DNA of 64,000 bases from Lindgomyces ingoldianus (lineage: Eukaryota; Ascomycota; Dothideomycetes; Pleosporales; Lindgomycetaceae). The stretch is taken from the NCBI RefSeq assembly GCF_010093535.1, contig NW_022985194.1:128312-192311 (forward strand). The letters are read 5' to 3'. The notes beneath the pieces were generated by a model. That model did no database searches. It had not been told where the DNA came from and was given only the letters and a program-made list of their open reading frames with translations. Below are positions 54,801 to 64,000 of this stretch, in pieces. A program made the translations under genes and the position numbers. Every line of letters begins with the position of its first letter. Within the stretch, counting starts at the first letter, position 1.

Positions 54801-56331
54801 GCAGCTAGACAGCAGATCTTAGATTATATGTAGGTGTACACCTATAAGCTTAACAAGCACTATAGATTATAAAGATGTAAGGCGTAACTAGTAGTCTATA
54901 GTAATTAATAAAGAAACATTACTATATAAAATACCTACACTGCTACTCTAGCAGAACACTTATTTTAAATGCTAATAGTAATATCTGCACGCTTTAACCT
55001 AAAGCTTAAATAATATAACATAACTAACATGTTTATATATATAGCAATTAACTGCAATATCTATATGCAGATGCTAAGAGGCTATTAGAAACTAGGTATA
55101 ATACTAAAGCTTTAAAAAGCACTATATAGCCTATAAATTTTTTCTCTACTTTAGTAACACTATTTTATAATAACCTTTAAAGGCCTTAAGTTCTTAGCTG
55201 TCCTATATAAACCCTACTACATAACTAAAGCTAAAATATTTGTTTTTTTTTATGTAGACAACTTTATTATTGTGTACAGAAAAGGCTCTAAAGTAAATGC
55301 ACAGCGTGTAGTAGACTAGTTATAAGAGAACTATACTCTAATAAGAGGTAAGGACCTATAATAGTTTCTAGAAGTTAAAATTATTAAAGATTAATAGCAA
55401 CAAATAATTTAGCTGTTACAGGCCTTATATATTAATAAGATAGCTAGGCTAGCTAACAGAAAGGACCTGCAGCACACTACACCTATAAGTAAGATTAAAC
55501 TTATGCTATAATTTAGTTTTATAACCCTATTAAAAGTAAATTAATATTAGTAAAAGATTAGATCTCTGCTCTTTGCAGTAGTTACTATAAGACTAGACAT
55601 TACCTTTACTACATTACGCCTTGCACAGTTTCTTACAAATTCTGCATCTAACTATTAGGATGCAGCTAATTAAGTTATCCTGTACTTACATGCAACACAG
55701 ACGTACGCACTCTAGTTAGAAGGAGAAGACTACCTTATAGTAGTAAGTAATATATTATTTATAGATAATACACTAAATAAAAAGAGCTCTTAGAGCTATG
55801 TTATTTAACTATTTAGCAGATAGATTGCATAGTAAGTAAATAAATAAGATATAGTTACAACATTAACAACAAAAGCAGAATTACTTGCACTGTTCTAAGT
55901 TGCTAAGGAAGCTATGTTTATAAAAATGCTTTTTAATAAACTGTAGGTTAAGATGCCTAATTTAACTATTATAATCTAGTGTAACAACAAGCAGACAATC
56001 TAACTAGTAAACAAAGAGATATCTTGACTTTAAACTAAGCTCTGACATGTCAACATCCATAACCACTGGCTCTGACAGGAAGTCTCTCGACAAACGATCA
56101 AGGTTGTCCATGTCCCCTCTAGCAAGATGCTTGCGGACGGACTCACTAAAGCGCTTTTAGCCAGCAAATGGCCAAGCTTTCTTCAGCAAATTCGGCTAGT
56201 TGACGTCAGGGAGAGGATAGTCAGTCAGGAAGCGGATATGGAAGAGATTGAAGCAAGAATGGAAGCCCTGGAAGCATACTAAGGATGCGCAATCGGGAAC
56301 CAGCTTGAAGCATGTCCAAGCTGAGGGGGTG

Positions 56332-56722
56332 TGTCAGATATGCGCATCTACTGTCAAGACAGGAGGAACGTTTGACGAAAGCTGCTACATGGTACGAGCA
56401 ATAAGCTCGAACAGTATGTTGCTGCAAATTGCAGCATTTTGCAGCATTTTGCAGCATGTTGCAGCAAATTGCAGCATTTTACAGCATGTTGCAGCAAATT
56501 GCAGCAAATTGCAGCATGTTGCAGCAAATTGCAGCATGTTGCAAGCTGGTCGCGCATAGGGCTAGTGCGCGAGGGACTCGGATCGGAAAAACAAAAGCCG
56601 AGCAACACGAGTAGAGCAGAAAAAGGATCGAAAAATCAATACAATCAATCAATCATCCCATACATCATATCCAAACCCATCATTCATCTCAGGAAGCCTA
56701 GAAACAGTGCTTAAATCTGACA
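56332..56722 (+). repeat. 3' LTR of the copia element (391 bp)
   Basis: Starts TGTCAGATATGCGC directly after a G-rich tract and ends TTAAATCTGACA. It is undamaged and GC-balanced in contrast to the flanking AT-rich DNA. Confidence 0.92.
56421..56545. repeat. 10-bp-period tandem array inside the copia LTR
   Basis: About 12 units of the form (A/T/G)TTGCAGCA(A/T) in strict 10-bp register, alternating AA, AT/TT and TG endings. ORFs across it (Cys/Leu/Gln-rich) are artefacts of the repeat. Confidence 0.9.
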
Positions 56723-56727
56723 ACAGC

Positions 56728-56900
56728 ATGTTTTAAAGAACAGCTAGCTATCTAAAGATAGACAGATTAAAAAGCTCTTTACTAAATGTTCTATAACAGC
56801 TTAAAAGACATAATAAAAAATAAATTTACATAATAATAAAAAGCTAACTACTTTTAAAAACTTTATTATAAAAGTAATGTACTTTACAGGCAAGTTGCTC
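56728..56900 (+). mobile_element. Second gypsy-type element, gag continuation
   Basis: Resumes the gag reading interrupted at 51310 ('LYNSLKDIIKNKFT'-like, 'TTFKNFIIKVMYF'-like). Right limit approximate; it merges into the pogo relic leader. Confidence 0.4.
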
Positions 56901-56979
56901 ACACACCTAAGTTACTTACTTTTACTAAGACCCTACTACACTACTCTTTTTATACTAATGTATTTCTAATAATACTACT

Positions 56980-57274
56980 TAGACATGTTAAAAAAATGTT
57001 AGATATAGCTTATGCTTTAAGCTTTTAAATAAGATGTAACACTTTTTAAGCAACGTGCTACAGCTATCTATAGAGTTTTTTAAAAGATAATAAGTAACTA
57101 ACACGCTAGATAACCTTTTTAAGCTAATTATATAGCTAACTTATAAAAGCTAAATAATAATAAAGAGTAAGTAATTATTTAGCACATACTTAAGCTAGAT
57201 GTGTGAGGATTTCCCCCCTAGCTAGTAGCTGTAGCTAATATAGCTAATTCTTTACATGCTAAGTGTAATAAAGG
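56980..57274 (+). mobile_element. Pogo-type transposase relic (copy C), N-terminal part
   Basis: Readable through stops as a pogo N-terminus: 'QRATAIYRV' helix-turn-helix region (about 57045-57075), then 'ILELDV-GFPP' and 'VANIANSLHAK' (about 57195-57260), the conserved ILELDxRGFPPRL motif of this transposase group. Cut by gypsy copy 2 at 57275 and resumed at 62933. Confidence 0.72.
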
Positions 57275-57592
57275 TGTCACGGTATCCTCCCCAGATCCCA
57301 GACATAACTGTATTAGACGCGTACTAGAGTATTATTAGTGCACGTCTAACACAAACATAACACAACATAGACATAAACTTAAGCATAAACTGCTTTAACA
57401 CTAACTAAACTTAAAACAGGCTTAATTTATACCTAAAGCGCTTAGACTTTTAAGCTAAGTATTTAATTACTAATTTCCTTTTAAACTTTTTTATTTCTTA
57501 CATAATGTCTTGTACTTACTATAATACCTTACATAGTAATTAAACTAGACCTTTATAAAGCTCTATAACCTTACTTGTGCATAATTATAACA
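57275..57592 (+). repeat. 5' LTR of gypsy copy 2 (318 bp)
   Basis: Outer part is undamaged (TGTCACGGTATCCTCCCC, ACGCGTACTAGAG). Inner end is AT-converted (GCATAATTATAACA). Confidence 0.9.
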
Positions 57593-60500
57593 TTACATTA
57601 TGTTAAAACTTTAGCTAAGAATAGCCTCTAAATCTAATTTAATAAGCTTAGTACTTACACAACTTTAAGCTATTAAAGTAAGCTAAGAAGCTTTCTAAAA
57701 AGCACTTACTTTATAAAAAAGCTACTATGTTGTAAGCTTTAAAGCTTTTTAAAAGGACTTTAAAGAACAGCTTTATGTTATTAAGTAGTCTATTTCTGCC
57801 TTAACTTTTATTATAGTAGTAGGAACTAAGAACTTACTAGCCTTAAAGCTTACCTAGAAGTCTAGAGATAGCTTAACTTCTTCCTACTTAACACTGCCTA
57901 CAACCTGTAACCTTTCTAATTTAGTAATAAAATCTAACTAACTCTCTAATCCCCTGCTGTTTAACAGAAAATAGAAAAACTTACCTTCCTTTCTACATAA
58001 GCTCTAATATAAACTTAAAGGAAACATAGACTAATTTTTTTTAAATACTTTTAGTTACTATATGCCTACTTTTAACTTAACTATAATATAATAGCCTTAA
58101 TTAACTTACTAATAGATAAAAATATTATTAACCTAAATTAATTTATAGTGTTTTTATAAGTAACTTATAGAGACTTAAATAAAAAGTTAACAGCCTTAAG
58201 TTACTTAAACACTTTATAATAAAAAAAAAAAGCTTTACTTTACACTTTACTAAGTTTTACTAACTTGCATCTAATATAAGCCTAAATAAGATAAGTCTAA
58301 TTATAGCTTTATATAACTCCCTCTTAACTAAACTGTAACACACTATAGTAGAAAAACCCCTCCTAAATAACCTTAACACATATGCAAACCTAATTACTAC
58401 TTATAATAATAACATAAGGTTCCTCTCTGTACAAGCCTTAATACGCCCCTAAACTAGCGCAGTTGCAAATAAAAACCCTAACATAATAAAAATTAATTTA
58501 AATTATGCTTTAGTTAGTTCTAAAAAGTGTAAAGATTATAAAAAAAAAAGTTAATACTTTAAGTGTAGTAAGTATAGTTATATTTTTTAAAACTACTTTA
58601 TTTTTTTTTAAGTCTGCGTAAGTAGTGCTACTAGCACTTGTTAAAAATTTTTACTATTTTAATTTTATTTTTATAAAGGCTTTAACTTATATTTAAGCTC
58701 TAATTTTTTTTACTACTCTTAACATAGCTGCAGCTATAGCAGTAGGAGCCTGCAAAAAAGCTTGTCCTAGGGCTAAGTTGCCCTCTAGAACTAATTTAAC
58801 ACTAGATCTTTGCTAACTTATAGGCTAAGTCCCCTACTAATAACTAAAAGTACTAAGTTAATATTTTTATATATTTATAATAAAAAACTATATTAGCTTT
58901 AATATAAGCTTTTATTAACTTAAAAGCAAATAGCATAAGTTATATTAATAAAGAACTAGCATGTAAACTAAATCTTTAATTAATACTGCTTACTTAAATA
59001 ATTTACCTAACTAGATGTAATAAAAAACAACTTAAAAAAAGTTTTATTTTTTATACTATAACTATTATAATTACTTACTAACACTATAAGAAGTAGATTA
59101 AGCTTTATGTAATAAACATAAGATGTTATAACCTAATTTAAGGATAACTATAGCTATATTAGCATAAAGTTGCCTTTAATTACTAAAAGTAAGTCTTAAA
59201 CTTTAACTTTTTTTAATGCTAAAACATATGCTTACGCTTACACCTAAATAATACTTAAGTAGCACTTAATATAGAAGGTCTCTAGACCTACTTTTTAATA
59301 ACCTAGAAAAGAACTACCTAAGTAAAGCTAATAAGCTAGGCCTTTTACTAAGATAAGCTATATAAAATAATTTAATAACTACTTAAACTTAAAAAAAAAA
59401 AGCCTTTATAAAATTTTTACTTACTTAATTTAAACATAAACTAGGACTTAAACAGCAGATAGACATCTACTACATAGAACCTGCCCTATTTATAACTCTA
59501 GCCTAATAACTAGATTATAAAATCTACGTAGTTATAATTTCTAATATAAACTAAGCTTTAGCTCCCTAAAAACGCACTAACTTAAAAATAATAGTCTTTT
59601 AAAACTACTATAACCTGTTATATGTCTTTTTCTAAGATAAGTTTAATAAGCTTTTAATATAACATTTATATAATTACTAGATAACTTTTAAGCCTAGTAA
59701 ATAACTTAGTTATAGGCTACTATATAAGATGTTGCTAAACAAATTAAAAGTGCTTTAAAAATACTTTAATAAGAACTTAAAAAAAAAGTTTATTTAAGCT
59801 AGCTTCTTACTAGTAGTGTTACTTATACTATTTATAAAGAAACTTAAAAGTAGGCTTTAATTTTATGTTAACTACTAAGGACTAAATACTATTACTATTA
59901 AAAACTAATACTTAATTTTTTTTATAGAAAACCTTAAGCTAACTAAGTAAAGTAAAGTATTTTATAAAGTTAGATATTATTGCTGCCTTTAATAAGCTAA
60001 GAATAGTAAAGGGTAATAAGTAGCTAACAGCGTTTTAGACCTAATATAGACTATTTAAGTACCTAGTAATGCCCTTTAGCTTAGCTAACACGCCTAGTAC
60101 TTTTTAACATTTTGTAAACAACTTACTCTAACCCTACTTAGATGTGTTCTGCACTGTGTATATTAACAATATTCTAATCTATAGTAATAGCCTTTTAAAG
60201 TATAAATAGCATGTACGCCTAGTGCTAAAAGCTATAGAAGAAGTAGGTCTGTAACTTAATGTAGACAAATGTAAGTTCTACTAATTAAAAGTTATGTATT
60301 TAGAATATGTAATCTCTATAAATAGCATTTAAATAGACCCTATTAAAGTTTAGACTGTGCTAGATTAGTAATACTTAAAAGATGTAAAAGATGTTTAAGC
60401 CTTTATAAAATTTACTAACTTTTACTAATAATTTATTAACAACTTTTTATAGTAAGTAAACCTTATAATTACACTTACTAAGAAAAGGATTTAATTTAAC

Positions 60501-62614
60501 TTTAACTTAAATTACTAATAGTCTTTTAACTAGCTAAAAAAAGCCTTTACTAAAGCTTTAATACTCTAATACTTTAACTTTAAACTACTAATACTTATAA
60601 AAGCTAATGCCTTAGACTACATAGTAGTAGGAGTTCTTTCTTAGACTAAGCTAGATAGGACTATTAGGCTTATTATATACTTCTTAAAAAGAATAAGTCT
60701 TATAAAAGGTAATTATAAGATCTATAATAAGGAATTACTTGCTATAGTACACTGCTTTAAATAATAGCAACCTAAACTAGAAAGTGCAGCGCATCTAATA
60801 TAAGTCTTATCTAACTATAAAAACTTATAGTACTTTATAACTATAAAATAACTTAGCTACTAATAACCTTATTAGTTTAAATACTTATTTTATTTTAATT
60901 TTAAGATTACTTATTATTCTAGTTAAAATAAAGGGAAACTAGATGCTTTTATAAAGTAATTCTAAAACATCTTTACTTAAAAAAAAGTGTAAAAGGCTTA
61001 ACACTAAACTTTACTTTAACTTAAGCTATTTTTAGACCTTAACTTAAATAAAATAAATTAAATAATTAATTAAATTATTACTAATAAGTATCTAAATAAT
61101 AAGTTTATTTAAAAAACTTTAGACTTGCTCTAAAACAGCACTAGTTAGTTAAAAAAAGTAACACTAGCTAACTATAAAAACTAAAATAGTAAGCTATATT
61201 ACTATAACTAACTTATAATCTTTAATTTTAATAAACTAAGAATTAAACTACTCTAAATTATACATAACTTGCCTGTTAAAAGACACCTAGGCAGAGGAAA
61301 GACTTTTAACTTACTACAGAGAGAGTACTACTGGCCCTGCATGTTCTATACTGTACGCTAATATGTATTATGTTGCTATACTTACTGTAAAGTAAAGGCC
61401 TCTTAAAAAAGGTATAATAGCCTACTTAAACTACTTCTAATCTCTAAATAAGCTTAAAAAGACATATTAATTAATTTTATTATAAACTTACTTTTATTTA
61501 AAGGGTACATAAATATTATAGTAGTTATTAATTACTTAACTAAGTATTAACACTTAATACTATGTTCCTTTATAACTACCCCTAATATAGCCTAGTTATT
61601 CTACTAATATGTATAAGTTTACTATAGCCTGCCTAACATAATTATATTAGACAGAGGTATATAGTTTGTCTTAGCCTTCTAAAATAAACTTTATAAATAG
61701 CTCTAAATTATCTTCTATCTATCTACAGCTTTTTACCTAGAGACTAATAGCTAAACTAAGAATATAAACACTATAATAAAATAAGTCTTATAAGCATATA
61801 CAAACTACTAGTAGAATAACTAGGTAAAATAGTTAGCTATAGCATAGTTTAAAGCTAATAACATAATATTTAAATTAACATAAGTATCCCTATTTTTAGT
61901 AAACTATAAATACTACTTCTAAATAAAATTTAAACTACTTTTAAATACCCTCTAACTAACTTATTAATTTATATAAGTAATAGATATAAATAGACTTATT
62001 AATAAAATTTAAAATATATTTAAATATATTTATAAAAAGCTTATATAGGCTTAAGCTTTTTAATAAAAGTACATAAACTAATTCTAAACCTCTACCCCTG
62101 CGTATGCAGCTAGCAAGAAGGTCTAGCTAGACACTAAAAATATTTAAATAAACTAATAATTAAAGAAACTTAATTAGAAGAACCTTAGCCCCTTTATAGT
62201 AGCCTATATAGTCTTATTACACACCTACTAATTAATTCTACCTAACAGCATAAAGATACACCCTGTGTTCTATGTATTATTGCTGCGCTAAGTAGCCCCT
62301 AAATTTAACTATCTACTTAGACAGCTAAACTTACTACTTAAACTTATTATTATAAACAACAAACTAGAATATGTTATAAAAGATGTTAAATAGATCTAGT
62401 TTAATAAAAAAAAACATATTTATAAATACTTTATAAAATAGACTAGATATAATAAACTATTATAAGAACTTATAAAAGCTTTATAAGAGAACTCTGCAGT
62501 AACTTAATTCTACGCCTAATACCTATCTAAACTAAACCTATACCCTAATAAAGACAACTTAATGCTAGAACTACTAATATAAAGGATTCTCTTTCTAATA
62601 AGGGGGGGGGGTAC

Positions 62615-62932
62615 TGTTACAGTATCCTCTCTAGATCCTAGACATAACTGTATTAGATGTGTACTAGAGTATTATTAGTGCACATCTAACATAAACATAA
62701 CATAATATAGACATAAACTTAAGTATAAACTGCTTTAACACTAACTAAACTTAAAATAAGCTTAATTTATACTTAAAGTGCTTAGACTTTTAAGCTAAGT
62801 ATTTAATTACTAATTTCTTTTTAAACCTTTTTATTCCTTACACAACGTCTTGTACCTACTATAATACCTCACGTAGTAATTAAACTAGACCTCTGTGAAG
62901 CTCTATAACCTTACTCGTGCACAATTGTGACA
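62615..62932 (+). repeat. 3' LTR of gypsy copy 2 (318 bp)
   Basis: Inner start is AT-converted (TGTTACAGTATCCTCTC). Outer end is undamaged (CTCGTGCACAATTGTGACA). Confidence 0.9.
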
Positions 62933-64000
62933 ATAGGCTATATTAGCATAAACTAGCTTAATACATTTATTAAGTGTTACTTAAAGCTTAAAGTAAAGTT
63001 TAAGTATAAGTATAACTATAAAAAAGCTTTTTATAAAAATCTTATAGTAATTTAAAGCTAGTTTAACTTTATAAAAAATATTAAAGCTAAGTATAGCATC
63101 TAGAATAATAACATGTACAACTTTAATAAGATAAAGTTTATAATAGGCTAAATATCTACTAGAGCAGTTATTATAAGTTTAGAGAGATAAGAACAGCTAA
63201 AAGCAGTTTAGCTAGGTAACTAGAAGTAGACAATAGCTATCTAAAGCATTAATGCTAAAAGGTAAGCTATTTTACTTTTTATTATTTTTTAAAGTAGTAA
63301 CTACTTTTTAAACTAGTATAAAAAAATTTACTTTAGAATTAAGTTATTATAATCTTTAAGTGTAGCTAGACTACTAATTAGCTTAGTCTAGACTAGTTAA
63401 AGCACTTTAATGTGTATATAAAAAAGTGTACTATTAGTAGCTACTATCTGCTAGTTATTAATAGCTATAAAAGCTATAACTTACTTTATTTCTAGTAATA
63501 CTATAAAAATAATAAGATTATTACTATTTATATACTTTTTTACTTATTATACTTTTTATAGCTACTTAATATAAGTTGTTTTACTTTTTAAAAAAAAAGC
63601 ATATAAGCACTAAGCTAAAAACTTTATATATAACTAGATTACTTATATTATAAAAATAAAGTTCTTACTATGCTTTAAAGCAGCCTATAATGCTATAATT
63701 ACTTTTAGTAATATTTAAAAAGAGTTTTAAAGCGCTAGATTAGTTCTTTTTAACTTATAATAAGTTATAATAGGCCTTAATGTAAAGTTGCGCACTCTAT
63801 TACTACTACTACTTATATATAATAAGCCTTAGCAGTTGTAAACCCTAAGTAATACTTTAAAACTTAAGTTATAATTAATGCTTATAAAAATAAAAATTTA
63901 GAAGCATATAAATAGTTTACTAACTTTTATAGTTAAAGTGTTTAAAAAAGTTTTAAAAAAAGTAGTAATAACTACGTATAAGCTAGTGTTAGTATAATAA
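62933..64000 (+). mobile_element. Pogo-type transposase relic (copy C), DDE domain, runs off the window
   Basis: Continues copy C after the gypsy insertion: 'FKYKYNYKKAF' (CENPB-type end), 'YNFNKIKFIIG' where YNFDETGF is expected (about 63115-63150), 'IQSINAKR' and 'ILLFIIF'. Later come 'KKAYKH-AKNF', 'KIKFLLCFKAAYNAIITFS' and 'LVLFNL--VIIGLNVKLRT' (about 63600-63800), the usual C-terminal end of fungal DDE_1 transposases. The first catalytic Asp is Asn here. The element reaches the right edge. Confidence 0.72.

Larger units (their letters stand above)
51311..56722 (+). mobile_element. Ty1/copia retrotransposon, RIP-damaged interior, assembly gap in 5' LTR
   Basis: Bounded by LTRs with 8-bp inverted ends (TGTCAGAT...ATCTGACA) and perfect 5-bp duplications ACAGC at 51306-51310 and 56723-56727. 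Domain order is copia-type. A gag zinc-knuckle-like CxxC...H...C lies near 52560. Integrase debris follows, then reverse transcriptase around 54780-55300 with YVDD changed to YVDN near 55250. RNase H and the C-terminus lie near 55560-56279 ('VVHVPSSKMLADGLTKALL', about 56100-56155). The last 250 bp of pol and the whole 3' LTR are undamaged, while 51803-56020 is packed with TAA/TAG/TGA from CAA, CAG, CGA and TGG. A polypurine tract (GCTGAGGGGGTG) precedes the 3' LTR. Confidence 0.92.
57275..62932 (+). mobile_element. Ty3/gypsy retrotransposon, copy 2, inverted relative to copy 1
   Basis: 5658 bp with 318-bp LTRs at 57275-57592 and 62615-62932 and a G9-10 polypurine tract just before the 3' LTR. 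Flanks AAAGG/ATAGG are an imperfect 5-bp duplication. Domains in order: gag/protease debris, then reverse transcriptase ('YLVMPFSLANTPSTFQHF' near 60060, YINNILIYS near 60159), RNase H, integrase with a zinc-binding start ('HLGRGKTFNLLQREYYWP' near 61288) and 'LDRG-QFVLAF-NKLY', then a C-terminal chromodomain-like end ('FIKWTRYNKLL', near 62430). Chromodomain-bearing fungal gypsy elements (chromoviruses) have this layout. RIP-type stops throughout; not functional. Confidence 0.92.

Noticed and set aside
56221..56714. Cys/Leu/Gln-rich ORFs and a possible CRISPR-like array
   Set aside because: Both come from the 10-bp tandem unit in the copia LTR. There are no spacers and no cas genes, and the host is a fungus.
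57270..62937. Perfect TSD for gypsy copy 2
   Set aside because: Flanks read AAAGG and ATAGG, one mismatch; reported as imperfect only.

Overview
The window looks like nuclear DNA of a filamentous ascomycete (Pezizomycotina). Genes carry short GT-AG introns of about 47-70 bp, and recognisable fungal families are present: Med9, a Dhr2-type DEAH helicase, CaMKI, DUF3632, a CorA-like membrane protein and NLR-type domains. The transposons carry dense C-to-T/G-to-A damage of the kind left by repeat-induced point mutation (RIP). No statistics were computed; base-composition statements come from reading the sequence.

Layout. (1) 1-6.1 kb: a DUF3632 gene, a four-exon CorA-like gene and a decayed purine-nucleoside-phosphorylase-type NLR effector. 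(2) 6.8-7.6 kb: a pogo transposase relic split by a 203-bp solo LTR. (3) 8.0-31.9 kb: the intact gene block. It holds a GH27 alpha-galactosidase, a six-hairpin glycosidase, a DHR2-like helicase, MED9 divergent from cofactor-independent phosphoglycerate mutase, a CaMKI-like kinase, pyroglutamyl peptidase I divergent from an FAD monooxygenase, and proline iminopeptidase divergent from a KEL3-like Kelch protein. (4) 32-41.5 kb: a sparse zone with an intron-containing tRNA-Asp, a sterol-methyltransferase-type pseudogene split by a second solo LTR, a SnoaL-like gene, another pogo relic, a third solo LTR and a NACHT/ankyrin pseudogene. (5) 41.5-64 kb: AT-rich, RIP-like, nested transposons with no intact gene.

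The nest can be read from target-site duplications. A hAT relic (minus strand) was hit by a 5.66-kb Ty3/gypsy element (41722-47383, TSD ATTAT), by a 215-bp solo LTR (TSD TAACT) and by a 579-bp TRIM-like element (TSD TAATG). A second gypsy fragment with a 586-bp LTR was split in gag by a Ty1/copia element (51311-56722, TSD ACAGC, 370 Ns in its 5' LTR). A pogo transposase was split by a second copy of the 5.66-kb gypsy in inverted orientation (57275-62932).

The intact genes are mostly unlinked housekeeping or carbohydrate/peptide-degradation functions. No metabolic cluster is evident. The most notable observations are the short TG...CA element family with perfect TSDs, the TRIM-like element, and damage that spares the outer edges of the inserted retrotransposons.
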